Part shown: piece by piece, positions 17,026-24,212 of the stretch
Layout of the letters: the number at the start of each line of letters is the position of its first letter
How positions within the stretch are numbered: the stretch's first letter is position 1
NCBI RefSeq assembly: GCF_040096015.1
Contig: NZ_JBBMFO010000029.1
Coordinates: 1 to 26,208 of the forward strand
Length of the DNA stretch: 26,208 nt
From: Peptoniphilus_A hominis
GTDB lineage: Bacteria > Bacillota > Clostridia > Tissierellales > Peptoniphilaceae
Direction: 5' to 3'
Position numbers and translations under genes: made by a program
Notes under the pieces: model-generated
Databases searched by the model: none
Told to the model about the DNA's origin: nothing
The model's input: only the letters and a program-made list of their open reading frames with translations

Positions 17026-17085
17026 TCACACTTTAGTTTTAAAAAGAATTCCTAATCATCTTGGTTTCTTTTAAGTCTTCCCAAC

Positions 17086-17113
17086 AAAAAAGCACCGACC
17101 TTTGCCAGTGCTT
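17086..17113 (-). terminator. Terminator of the glycolytic operon
   Basis: AAGCAC (17090-17095) pairs with GTGCTT (17108-17113). On the minus strand TTTTTTG follows. It lies 15 bases past the stop of the histidine phosphatase gene. Confidence 0.75.
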
Positions 17114-17127
17114 GTGTTTTAAAAATT

Positions 17128-17541
17128 TTATTCTGTAAATTCTTTTGGATCAATTTCAACTAAATTTATGCTGCCCCTTGATATTATTTTCATGTCGCCT
17201 GTCAGCTGGTAAATCCAGTTTGATATAAAGGGCTCGTGAGAGACAAAGATGTAGTTGTCGTCTTTATCTAAAGTTTTTAAGATATCTTTTATTCTTCCCC
17301 CGGCAAGGTAGTCCTTAACTTCATAGGTTGAGTCCAGGTGTTTTGCCAAAATTTCTGCAGTTTCCTTTGCCCTTTCAAGAGGTGAGGAATAAATTTTAAA
17401 GGATCTTTTGTCTTCTAAATTTTTTGCAAAGGCCTTAAAGCTTTCCTCTAATTTTTTCTTGCCTAAAGTCGTGAGCTTTCTCTTGAAGTCGTCATCTGCA
17501 TAAATTTCTGCCTCGCCATGTCTTATAAAATAGATTTTCAT
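17128..17541 (-). CDS. SixA-like histidine phosphatase
   Basis: 137 residues of the histidine phosphatase (phosphoglycerate mutase-like) superfamily. The catalytic RHG is at residues 7-9 with His8 as the phospho-acceptor, YSSPLERAKETA holds the next Arg, and the second His is His102 in SHEPF. It is far shorter than cofactor-dependent phosphoglycerate mutase and closer to SixA, which removes phosphate from phosphohistidine on phosphotransferase proteins. The start ATG overlaps the enolase stop (ATGA), so it is the last gene of the glycolytic operon. A role in tuning sugar phosphotransfer is plausible but inferred; glycolytic mutase activity is already supplied by gpmI. Confidence 0.85.
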   Translation of the reverse strand: MKIYFIRHGEAEIYADDDFKRKLTTLGKKKLEESFKAFAKNLEDKRSFKIYSSPLERAKETAEILAKHLDSTYEVKDYLAGGRIKDILKTLDKDDNYIFVSHEPFISNWIYQLTGDMKIISRGSINLVEIDPKEFTE

Positions 17542-18824
17542 TTTAAATTGAAGAAGGCATCAAAGCCAGGATAAATTGCGAGATCACCTAGTTCATCTTC
17601 TATGCGAAGAAGTTCGTTATACTTTGCAACTCTCTCAGATCTTGCTGGTGCACCAGTTTTTATAAAGCCTGCATTTGTTGCAACTGCTAAATCAGCAATT
17701 GTTGAGTCTTCACTTTCTCCTGATCTGTGAGAAATTATTGCTGTGTAATTGTGTCTCTTTGCAAGTTCTATTGCATCAAGAGTTTCTGTAATTGTTCCAA
17801 TTTGATTTAATTTTATTAAAATTGAATTTGCAGATTTTTTTTCAATTCCTTCTTGGAGTCTCTTTGTATTTGTTACGAAAAAGTCGTCGCCAACTAATTG
17901 AACCTTGTCACCAATAAGTTCTGTCAAGTGCTTCCAACCTTCCCAATCGTCTTCTGCTAGTCCGTCTTCAATTGAATAAATTGGATATTCACTTACAAGT
18001 TCTTGGTAGAATTTTGAAAGTTCTTCTGATGTAAGTTCACGACCTTCACCTGCAAGGACATATTTTTTCTTGTCCTCATCATAAAATTCTGAAGCTGCAG
18101 CATCAATAGCAAGGACAATGTCCTTACCTGGTTCATAACCTGCTGCTTTTACTGCTTCAAGTATGCAGTCGAAGGCTTTTTTATTTGATTCAAGATTTGG
18201 TGCAAAGCCACCTTCGTCGCCAACTCCAGTGGAAAGTCCCTTGTCCTTTAAAACTTTTTTAAGGGCGTGATAAACTTCTGCACCCATTCTTAGTGCTTCC
18301 TTAAAAGTTTCTGCTCCAATTGGCATAATCATAAATTCTTGAATATCTACATTGTTGTCAGCGTGTTCGCCACCATTTATTATATTCATCATTGGGATTG
18401 GCATAGTCTTTGCATTTACTCCACCAAGGTATTGGTAAAGCGGAAGTCCAGCTTCATTAGCAGCAGCCCTTGCAACTGCAATAGATACTCCAAGAATTGC
18501 GTTGGCGCCAAGTTCTCCCTTGTTTTCTGTGCCATCAAGCTCTATTAACATTTTATCAATGCCAAGTTGATCAAATACATCGAAGCAAATTAATTCTTCG
18601 GCAATTCTTTCATTTACATTTGCTACTGCCCTTTCAACGCCCTTGCCATTATATCTTTCTTCTCCATCGCGAAGTTCAACAGCTTCGTGAACACCAGTTG
18701 AAGCACCACTTGGCACAATGGCAGAGCCAAAGCCACCATTTACTGTGCCAACTTCTACTTCAACTGTTGGATTTCCCCTTGAATCAAGGACTTCTCTCGC
18801 ATAAACATAATCAATTAAACTCAT
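17538..18824 (-). CDS. eno: Enolase
   Basis: 428 residues, full length. It converts 2-phosphoglycerate to phosphoenolpyruvate. Visible catalytic and metal-binding parts are the SGASTG loop (39-44), GDEGGFAPN with Glu204, metal ligands near Asp241, Glu286 and Asp313, ILIKLNQIGT with Lys338, and SHRSGESED near 366-374. The start has a perfect AGGAGG 6 bases upstream. It follows gpmI by 28 bases and overlaps the downstream phosphatase by 4. Confidence 0.98.
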   Translation of the reverse strand: MSLIDYVYAREVLDSRGNPTVEVEVGTVNGGFGSAIVPSGASTGVHEAVELRDGEERYNGKGVERAVANVNERIAEELICFDVFDQLGIDKMLIELDGTENKGELGANAILGVSIAVARAAANEAGLPLYQYLGGVNAKTMPIPMMNIINGGEHADNNVDIQEFMIMPIGAETFKEALRMGAEVYHALKKVLKDKGLSTGVGDEGGFAPNLESNKKAFDCILEAVKAAGYEPGKDIVLAIDAAASEFYDEDKKKYVLAGEGRELTSEELSKFYQELVSEYPIYSIEDGLAEDDWEGWKHLTELIGDKVQLVGDDFFVTNTKRLQEGIEKKSANSILIKLNQIGTITETLDAIELAKRHNYTAIISHRSGESEDSTIADLAVATNAGFIKTGAPARSERVAKYNELLRIEDELGDLAIYPGFDAFFNLK

Positions 18825-18852
18825 AATTCCTCCTAATTAATAATTTATAAAT

Positions 18853-20355
18853 TTAAAATAAACTTTTACCCGTCATAAGTTCTGGCTTTTCAATTCCCAT
18901 AATCTTTAAAATTGTTGGCGATAAGTCGCAAAGTGCACCGCCACTTCTTAGTTTTGTATCCTTATTGAAAAGGAAAACTGGCACAGGGTTTGTAGTGTGA
19001 CTTGTGACAGGCTTGCCCTCATCATCAATCATGCATTCACAATTTCCATGGTCAGCAGTAATTATTGCCACGCCATCTTTTTCCTTTAGGACTTTTAAAA
19101 TTCTGCCTAGGTTTCTATCAACTGTCTCCACAGCTTTTATGGCTGCCTGCAAGTCGCCAGTGTGACCAACCATGTCTGTGTTTGCAAAATTTAAAATTAT
19201 GGCGCCATAATTGTCTTCCCTTAATTTTTCAATTACAGCATCTGTCACTTCATTGGCAGACATCTCTGGCTTTAGGTCATAAGTTGCTACCTTTGGTGAA
19301 GGAATGAGAACTCTGTCCTCTCCCTCAAAGGGCTTTTCCCGTCCGCCATTAAAGAAAAATGTTACATGGGCATACTTTTCTGTCTCGGCAATTCTAAGTT
19401 GCTTGATTTTATTTTTTTCTAGGATTTCTCCCAAAGTGTCCCTTGGTATCTCGTCCTTAAAGGCAACAAATTTATTTTTTATATTTTTGTCGTAGTCTGT
19501 CATTGTAATGAGAGTGGTATTAATTTTTTCTCTCTCAAAGCCCTTAAAGTCATCATCAACTAGAGCTCTTGTTATTTGTCTAACCCTATCAGGTCTAAAG
19601 TTAAAAATTATAAGAGAGTCCCCATCTTCTATTTCAGAATTTTTTACAAATTTTGCTGGAAGCAAAAATTCATCAGTGATGCCCTTGTCGTAGGAAGATT
19701 TTATATAAGTTAAAATATCTTCATCTACAAAATCCTCATCACTTGTCAAGTTATCGTAATATTTTTTACTTCTTTCCCATCTGTTGTCACGATCCATGGC
19801 ATAATACCTGCCAGAAATTGTTGCAATTTTTCCCTTGCCGATTTTTTTGATTTCATCTTGCAGCTCTTTTATGTCCTCAAGTGCAGCGTGAGGCGAAACA
19901 TCACGACCATCTGTAATTGCGTGGATGTAAGTTTTTTCCATGCCCTCATCTGCCATTAGTTTTATAAGAGCCAAGAGGTGGTCAAAGTGGGAGTGAACTC
20001 CGCCCTTGGAAACAAGTCCTATTAGATGAATTTTTGAATCCTTCTTTTTTGCATTGTCAATGGCTCTTTTAAATTCAGGATTTTTGAAAAATTCGCCTGA
20101 CTTTATGGCTTCAGTAATTTTTGTAAGATTTTGATAAATTACTCTGCCTGCTCCAATATTTAAGTGGCCAACTTCAGAGTTCCCCATTTGTCCATGAGGA
20201 AGACCTACATATTCTTCGCTGGCAAAAATTTGTGTGTGAGGTGAGCTTCTATAAAGCTCATCAAGAGTTGGAGTCTTGGCAAGTTTAACTGCATTGCCAA
20301 CTTGGCTTTCCCTTATGCCAAAGCCATCTAAGATTATTAACATTGTTGGCTTCAT
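18853..20355 (-). CDS. gpmI: 2,3-bisphosphoglycerate-independent phosphoglycerate mutase
   Basis: 500 residues, slightly shorter than the usual 510. It interconverts 3- and 2-phosphoglycerate using two Mn ions. Landmarks are LDGFG with Asp10, the phospho-acceptor Ser60 in GQMGNSEVGHLN, AITDGRDVSP, NFRPDRVRQ, ANTDMVGHTGD and ITADHGNCE with the metal-binding Asp and His. The start ATG overlaps the tpiA stop (ATGA). Confidence 0.97.
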   Translation of the reverse strand: MKPTMLIILDGFGIRESQVGNAVKLAKTPTLDELYRSSPHTQIFASEEYVGLPHGQMGNSEVGHLNIGAGRVIYQNLTKITEAIKSGEFFKNPEFKRAIDNAKKKDSKIHLIGLVSKGGVHSHFDHLLALIKLMADEGMEKTYIHAITDGRDVSPHAALEDIKELQDEIKKIGKGKIATISGRYYAMDRDNRWERSKKYYDNLTSDEDFVDEDILTYIKSSYDKGITDEFLLPAKFVKNSEIEDGDSLIIFNFRPDRVRQITRALVDDDFKGFEREKINTTLITMTDYDKNIKNKFVAFKDEIPRDTLGEILEKNKIKQLRIAETEKYAHVTFFFNGGREKPFEGEDRVLIPSPKVATYDLKPEMSANEVTDAVIEKLREDNYGAIILNFANTDMVGHTGDLQAAIKAVETVDRNLGRILKVLKEKDGVAIITADHGNCECMIDDEGKPVTSHTTNPVPVFLFNKDTKLRSGGALCDLSPTILKIMGIEKPELMTGKSLF

Positions 20356-21095
20356 AGGCTTTCACCAGCTTTTATAATTTCTATAAAACCTTCTGGATCA
20401 AGGCTCGCTCCACCAACGAGAACTCCGTCAATATTTTTTTGGGACAAAATTTCTCTGGCATTGGAAGGCTTGACAGAGCCGCCATATAAAATTCTTATTT
20501 CTTCAGAAATTTCTCCGTAATTTTTATTAATTATCTGGCGAATTTCTCTGCACATCTTCTCCGCATCTTCAGCTGAGCAAGTTTTGCCAGTGCCAATTGC
20601 CCAGATTGGCTCATAGGCAATTGTGATATTTTCAATATTTTTAATTCCATCAAGGGACTTTAAAAGTTCATCCTTTACGAAATCTACTTCTTTATTCTCT
20701 TCTTTAACTTCAAGAGCTTCGCCAAGACAAAGTATTACATGAAAATCATCTGCAAGAGCTTTTTTTACCTTTGCATTTACAATTTCGTTGCTTTCAAAAA
20801 ATTTTTCTCGCCTTTCAGAGTGACCAATGATGACATTTTCTACTCCAATGTCCTTTAACATGGCAGTTGAAACTTCGCCAGTGTAAGCACCATCCTCAAA
20901 CTGAGAAAGGTTTTGCGCACTTACTTCAATTTTTTTATTTAAATTTTTTCTAAAACTTTCAAGAGAAACAAAACTTGGAGCAAGAAGGACATCAGACTTT
21001 TCAAAATTAAATTCATTTATTTTTTCTGCAAAATCTCTTGCTTCAGAGGAAGTCTTGTTCATCTTCCAGTTTCCACAAATATATTTTCTTCTCAT
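20352..21095 (-). CDS. tpiA: Triosephosphate isomerase
   Basis: 247 residues, full length. The active-site Lys11 is in CGNWKMN, the electrophile His92 in IIGHSERR and the base Glu162 in AYEPIWAIGTG; the phosphate loop YGGSVKP and GVLVGGASLDP follow. It overlaps pgk upstream and gpmI downstream by 4 bases each, so expression of the three is tightly coupled. Confidence 0.98.
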   Translation of the reverse strand: MRRKYICGNWKMNKTSSEARDFAEKINEFNFEKSDVLLAPSFVSLESFRKNLNKKIEVSAQNLSQFEDGAYTGEVSTAMLKDIGVENVIIGHSERREKFFESNEIVNAKVKKALADDFHVILCLGEALEVKEENKEVDFVKDELLKSLDGIKNIENITIAYEPIWAIGTGKTCSAEDAEKMCREIRQIINKNYGEISEEIRILYGGSVKPSNAREILSQKNIDGVLVGGASLDPEGFIEIIKAGESL

Positions 21096-22276
21096 GCTTC
21101 TTCAACTGCCTCAATGCCAGGAAGTTTTTTGCCTTCAAGCATTTCAAGACTTGCACCACCACCAGTGGATATGTGAGTTAGTTTATCAGCAACGCCCGCC
21201 TTTTCAACTGCAGCAACAGAATCTCCGCCGCCTACAATTACTATGGCATCAAGACCTGCCAAAATTTTTGCAAGTTCAATAGTTCCGTGAGAAAATTCTT
21301 CGATTTCAAAAACTCCACAAGGACCGTTTAATACTACTGTATTTGCCTTTTCAAGAGCTACCTTTATATCTTCTAAGCTTTCACGACCTATGTCAAGAAT
21401 CATGTCATCTTCTGCCACATCTTCAACATCTTTTAAAGTTCCCTTTGCATTTTCAGAAAGCTCTGGAGCCACAATTACATCTCTTGGCAAGATTAAATCT
21501 ACATCTTTATCAATTGCCTTAGCCATAATTTCTCTTGCAAGGTCTAGCTTGTCATCTTCCACAAGAGATTTACCAACTTCAAGACCCTTGGACTTTAAGA
21601 AAGTATTTGCCATGGCTCCAACAATTACAAGAGTGTCAACTTTTTCCAATAGATTTTCAATTACGCCAATTTTGTCAGAAACCTTTGAGCCGCCAAGAAT
21701 TGCAGCAAAGGGTTTTTCTGGATTTTTAAGGGCATCTTCAAAATATTTAATTTCCTTTTCAACTAAAAGACCTGCACAGGAAGGCAAAAATTCTGTCACA
21801 CCAACATTTGAAGCGTGAGCTCTGTGGGCAGTGCCAAAGGCATCATTTACAAAAATATCTCCAAGGCATGCAAGTTTTTTTGCAAAATCAGGGTCGTTTT
21901 TTTCTTCGCCCTTAACAAATCTTAAATTTTCAAGTAGAGCAACTTCTCCACTTTTAAGATTTTTAACTTCTTCTATAACTTTTTCGTCAACAACTTCCTT
22001 TGATGGAATAAATTTAAGGTCCTTCTTTAAAAGTTCAGCAGCTCTTTTAGCAACGGGAGCAAGAGAAAACTCTTCCTTGTATTCTCCCTTAGGTCTTCCT
22101 AGGTGACTCATGAGGACTACTTTTGCTCCATTCTCAATTAAATAGTCAATAGTTGGAATAGCTTTAACAATTCTATCATCGCCAGTTACCTTGCCATCCT
22201 TTAGGGGGACATTAAAGTCAACTCTAACAATCGCAGTTTTATCATTAAAATCAAAATCTCTAATAGTTTTTTTCAC
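21092..22276 (-). CDS. pgk: Phosphoglycerate kinase
   Basis: 394 residues, full length. It makes ATP and 3-phosphoglycerate from 1,3-bisphosphoglycerate. Landmarks are VRVDFNVPL, LMSHLGRPKG, LLENLRF, ILGGSKVSDKIGV, VLNGPCGVFE and the nucleotide loop VGGGDSVAAVEK with HISTGGGASLE. The start is GTG at 22276, with AGAGG 6 bases upstream. The nearby ATG, two bases upstream, is out of frame. It is the first gene of the glycolytic operon; the gap gene often found before pgk is absent, replaced by a divergent small-peptide unit. Confidence 0.97.
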   Translation of the reverse strand: MKKTIRDFDFNDKTAIVRVDFNVPLKDGKVTGDDRIVKAIPTIDYLIENGAKVVLMSHLGRPKGEYKEEFSLAPVAKRAAELLKKDLKFIPSKEVVDEKVIEEVKNLKSGEVALLENLRFVKGEEKNDPDFAKKLACLGDIFVNDAFGTAHRAHASNVGVTEFLPSCAGLLVEKEIKYFEDALKNPEKPFAAILGGSKVSDKIGVIENLLEKVDTLVIVGAMANTFLKSKGLEVGKSLVEDDKLDLAREIMAKAIDKDVDLILPRDVIVAPELSENAKGTLKDVEDVAEDDMILDIGRESLEDIKVALEKANTVVLNGPCGVFEIEEFSHGTIELAKILAGLDAIVIVGGGDSVAAVEKAGVADKLTHISTGGGASLEMLEGKKLPGIEAVEEA

Positions 22277-22321
22277 ATTACACCTCTTATTTTCGATTTG
22301 TACTTAAAATTTAACACTTAA

Positions 22322-22349
22322 ATTATACCATAAAAAGAAAAGAGTTGAA
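22322..22349 (-). promoter_or_regulatory. Promoter of the glycolytic operon
   Basis: On the minus strand a perfect extended -10, TGGTATAAT (box at 22322-22327), is preceded by a weak -35 (TTCAAC, 22344-22349, spacing 16). The start is predicted near 22314, about 38 bases before pgk. Confidence 0.75.
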
Positions 22350-22428
22350 GTTACTAGAAGGGCTTTATAAATAATTATTCTTGCTTAAATGATTAAAAAT
22401 TTCCCATTAATTATTTTATTCCTTTACT

Positions 22429-22459
22429 TTGTTTTTTTTTTTTTTTTTCGTGATATAAT
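22429..22459 (+). promoter_or_regulatory. Promoter with a 17-T tract, for the small-peptide genes
   Basis: TGATATAAT (box at 22454-22459) is an extended -10. Directly upstream lies a run of 17 T (22432-22448). The best -35, TTGTTT (22429-22434), is 19 bases away at the present tract length and would be 17 away if the tract were two T shorter. A start near 22466 would give a leader with a hairpin (CTTTAATT 22486-22493 with AATTAAAG 22500-22507). From 22277 to 22428 only the divergent pgk promoter is evident. Confidence 0.6.
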
Positions 22460-22520
22460 GTATTAAATCGATAAAAGTATAGAACCTTTAATTTTTTACA
22501 ATTAAAGCTAATAAGAAGGT

Positions 22521-22577
22521 ATGAAAATGTACTTTAACTTACATAGATATAAAAATAGAGACGAAAAAAATTTGTAA
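22521..22577 (+). CDS. Possible 18-residue leader peptide
   Basis: A short frame (MKMYFNLHRYKNRDEKNL) begins 55 bases after the predicted transcription start. AGAAGG lies 1 base before the first ATG and 7 bases before the second, so translation probably begins at the second (16 residues, from 22527). It is polar and basic, unlike the two peptides downstream. It could be a leader, a signal peptide or chance. Confidence 0.3.
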   Translation: MKMYFNLHRYKNRDEKNL

Positions 22578-22616
22578 AAAGATTTTTACTTAGATTTTTA
22601 ATGGAGGAGCTTAATT

Positions 22617-22739
22617 ATGAAAATGCAAATAATAAAATTCCTTACGCTAATTCAACCTCATTATCTTTTTAACATAATTGAGATTATCCTTTTAATTTTA
22701 ATATTAAATAAATTAAAAGAGCTATTTAAGGAGATGTGA
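22617..22739 (+). CDS. Small hydrophobic peptide 1 of a tandem pair
   Basis: 40 residues beginning MKMQIIKFLTLIQPHYLFN. A central hydrophobic segment of about 17 residues (IIEIILLILIL) is followed by an amphipathic, Lys/Glu-containing tail (NKLKELFKEM). The ribosome site GGAGGAG lies 7 bases before the ATG, among the strongest in the window, which argues for real translation. It is similar to the next peptide: both have Pro near residue 15 and the shared pattern IIxIILLxxILNxLK. The next gene's ribosome site lies in its last codons. One membrane segment and small size fit a type I toxin, a leaderless bacteriocin or a membrane regulator. I recognise no family. Confidence 0.7.
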   Translation: MKMQIIKFLTLIQPHYLFNIIEIILLILILNKLKELFKEM

Positions 22740-22743
22740 TTTT

Positions 22744-22866
22744 ATGGAAAAATATGAAGCGACTATGACAATCCTAACAGGCCTTATTCCCTACACCATT
22801 TTACATGTGATTAAAATTATTTTACTAGTTAAAATATTAAATCTCTTAAAACAATTTAAAAAATAA
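22744..22866 (+). CDS. Small hydrophobic peptide 2 of a tandem pair
   Basis: 40 residues beginning MEKYEATMTILTGLIPYTI, with a hydrophobic segment (ILHVIKIILLVKIL) and a basic tail (NLLKQFKK). It starts 4 bases after the stop of peptide 1, with AAGGAG 10 bases before its ATG. The shared core IIxIILLxxILNxLK and the equal length suggest that the two arose by duplication. The N-terminus MxxYExxM faintly recalls the holin-like TxpA class of type I toxins, but that is a weak resemblance. A terminator follows 16 bases after the stop. Confidence 0.7.
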   Translation: MEKYEATMTILTGLIPYTILHVIKIILLVKILNLLKQFKK

Positions 22867-22882
22867 AATAAGCAAAAAAATT

Positions 22883-22910
22883 GGAACTGAGATAAATTTT
22901 TCTCAGTTCC
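22883..22910. terminator. Bidirectional terminator after the peptide pair
   Basis: GGAACTGAG (22883-22891) pairs perfectly with CTCAGTTCC (22902-22910). TTTTACTTTT follows on the plus strand, and AATTTTTTT on the minus strand. It can end both the peptide transcript and the minus-strand relaxase fragment. Confidence 0.9.
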
Positions 22911-22936
22911 TTTTACTTTTATAAATAAAATTTTTA

Positions 22937-23221
22937 TTAATATAATTTTGCCCCTGCTGGGATTTTGTCATCTAAGTTTTTGATTTCTCCTAACCATTCT
23001 TTTTCTCTTAAATTTTTCTTTCCACTGATTTTTTCAATTAAGGTTCTTGCCCTTATATGTTGGTCTATTTCCTTTACTCCTTGTTTTTTTGTATAATCAT
23101 GGGTTACACCGTCCCATTCATTTTTTATTTTTTCTCCACTTATATATGATGCACTTGCTACTGCACTTTTCCCTTTTCCTCTTGATATTATGTTTACTGA
23201 AAAATGAAAACTATCTGCCAT
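22937..23221 (-). pseudogene. MobA/MobL relaxase remnant
   Basis: 94 residues. The N-terminal half (FHFSVNIISRGKGKSAVASA, ASYISGEKIKNEWDGVTHDY) is the typical start of MobQ-type MobA/MobL relaxases, which nick DNA at oriT; the family is several hundred residues long. After THDYTKKQGVKEID the sequence changes abruptly to a charged stretch ending KIPAGAKLY, with the catalytic His motifs missing. This looks like a large internal deletion that joined the N-terminus to another piece of the gene. The ribosome site GGAAGTGAT is intact. It should have no relaxase activity. Confidence 0.8.
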
Positions 23222-23322
23222 TTTTTATCACTTCCTTTCTTTTTTTGTTGTTTTAGGTGGAGGCTTAATAGATTTTTATATCCACTTTGTGAATGAGCGT
23301 TTTGAAATGATAGAATAGAAAA

Positions 23323-23382
23323 AGCCGACTACTGAATTAATTTTGTTGTTTCACCCTTACGGGTACAGGCAGTTAGTCGGCT
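23323..23382 (-). terminator. Long hairpin between the oriT-like region and the relaxase remnant
   Basis: AGCCGACTA (23323-23331) pairs with TAGTCGGCT (23374-23382), and CTG/CAG continues the stem. Inside sits a small ACCC-TTAC-GGGT hairpin. On the minus strand TTTTTC follows, so it can act as a terminator or attenuator before the relaxase gene. The rest of 23222-23322 is the relaxase leader and shows no gene. Confidence 0.6.
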
Positions 23383-23404
23383 TAATTATTTTGTTCATTT
23401 CAAA

Positions 23405-23458
23405 TTTTAAAAGTCAAGGGCGAGCCTTAGCGAGTTTATTTACCCTTGACTTTTAAAA
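23405..23458. repeat. Perfect 16-bp inverted repeat
   Basis: TTTTAAAAGTCAAGGG (23405-23420) and CCCTTGACTTTTAAAA (23443-23458) are exact inverted copies around a 22-base spacer. It is part of the non-coding transfer region between the DUF3847 gene and the relaxase remnant. It could be a binding site for transfer proteins or a bidirectional terminator. Confidence 0.85.
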
Positions 23459-23508
23459 AGCGAATGATTGTTGCTCCCTGCAAGGGTTTGGCTCTAAAGT
23501 CACGCAAT

Positions 23509-23556
23509 CACCCTTTAGGGTGTATAATTGCGCCCTTGTAACCAAGGGACAATTAT
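23509..23556 (+). other. oriT-like nick region, copy 1 (MobQ type)
   Basis: The inverted repeat CACCC-TTTA-GGGTG (23509-23522) is followed directly by TATAATTGCGCCCTT (23523-23537). This matches the MobQ layout known from RSF1010, where a short inverted repeat precedes TAAGTGCG/CCCT; by analogy the nick would fall after TAATTGCG. A second nested hairpin follows (ATAATTG and CCCTTG with CAAGGG and CAATTAT, 23524-23556) and covers the stop of the DUF3847 gene. It is strongly suggestive by motif and by relaxase neighbourhood. Confidence 0.65.
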
Positions 23557-23882
23557 GTTATTTCATCTTTAGGTGATTTTTCTACATCATCATCTACTCT
23601 TTCTTCTAAAATTTCCATTATGTTTAATCTTATTTCTTCATCATTTAACATTTTCATTAACTTATAAAATTCATCTATTGTTAAATTAATACTTTCTTCA
23701 AAAACACTTTCAAACACTGCACCTTTTTCTATAAGTCTTTTGTTTCTTGCTTTTCTTTCTTGCTCATTAAGTTTTTTCTTCAGCTGTATTTTTTGATTTT
23801 TTAATTGCTTAATGCTTTCTTCTTTCTTTTCGATCTGTTCTTCAATACTTAACTTTATTCTTTTAATTGCCATTTGTATCAT
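23553..23882 (-). CDS. DUF3847-family mobilization-associated protein, copy 1
   Basis: 109 residues. A long charged coiled coil (about residues 10-48, EEQIEKKEESIKQLKNQK) runs into RNKRLIEKGAVFESV and a C-terminal acidic helical part. The RLIEKGAVFES core is the signature of DUF3847 proteins, which are encoded next to oriT and MobA/MobL in Firmicute mobilizable elements and may be relaxase accessories. The start is uncertain: ATG at 23882 or 23873, neither with a good ribosome site. An IS remnant begins 55 bases upstream, so its original promoter may be lost. Confidence 0.7.
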   Translation of the reverse strand: MIQMAIKRIKLSIEEQIEKKEESIKQLKNQKIQLKKKLNEQERKARNKRLIEKGAVFESVFEESINLTIDEFYKLMKMLNDEEIRLNIMEILEERVDDDVEKSPKDEIT

Positions 23883-23896
23883 TTCTTAAAATAAAA

Positions 23897-23926
23897 AAAC
23901 GAATAGATTTTTATTTCTAATCGTTT
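23897..23926. terminator. Hairpin with T-runs just upstream of DUF3847 copy 1
   Basis: AAACGAATAGA (23897-23907) pairs with TCTAATCGTTT (23916-23926), with one mismatch and A/T runs on both sides. On the minus strand it is followed by TTTTTTTATTTT just before the gene. An equivalent hairpin sits in the same place before copy 2 (25951-25990), so it is likely a leader element of this gene family. Confidence 0.6.
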
Positions 23927-23995
23927 TTCAGCTTAGTGTGGATTGTCAACACCTATTTGTACAATCTAAAATCGAACGTACTAATTTTAGATTAA

Positions 23996-24091
23996 CTAAT
24001 GACTACTAGTTAATCTTGATTGCCTATATTTAACTGGTGTCAAGTAACCTAATGATCCATTAACCCTTAGGTTATTGTTCCAATAAACATA
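23996..24091 (-). pseudogene. IS3-family transposase orfB, C-terminal remnant
   Basis: About 31 codons read YWNNNLRVNGSLGYLTPVKY and then a short tail to a TAG. The pattern YNxxRxxxxLGYLTPVxYR is the C-terminal end of IS3-family integrase (rve) proteins. The DDE catalytic part is absent. It is out of frame with the orfA remnant. Confidence 0.75.
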
Positions 24092-24212
24092 CTCTGATTA
24101 TTGACGGTGCTATATCGTATTCTTCTCCCAATTTTTTATATGTGTTGTTACCTTGATTAAAGATTTCTACTATTTGCCTTTTGAAGTCTTCTTCGTAGTG
24201 TCTAGCTAATTT
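24072..24212 (-). pseudogene. IS3-family transposase orfA, N-terminal remnant
   Basis: About 40 codons read KLARHYEEDFKRQIVEIFNQ, GNNTYKKLGEEYDIAPSII, the first helix-turn-helix part of an IS3 OrfA, before running into the orfB piece in another frame. AGGAGG precedes it, but no ATG remains at the expected place (the codon before Lys-Leu-Ala is TTA or ATT-like), so it is probably untranslated. Confidence 0.7.

Noticed and set aside
18339..18826. Plus-strand frames opposite enolase
   Set aside because: The His/Gln/Leu-rich translations are complement artefacts of the enolase codons.
21390..21818. 142-codon plus-strand frame opposite pgk
   Set aside because: Antisense to phosphoglycerate kinase; the Ser-rich translation is typical of a shadow frame.
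22600..22910. Antisense RNA (type I antitoxin) promoter on the minus strand across the peptide pair
   Set aside because: I looked for -10 boxes with a proper -35. GATAAT-like boxes exist but none has an acceptable -35, so it cannot be claimed from sequence.
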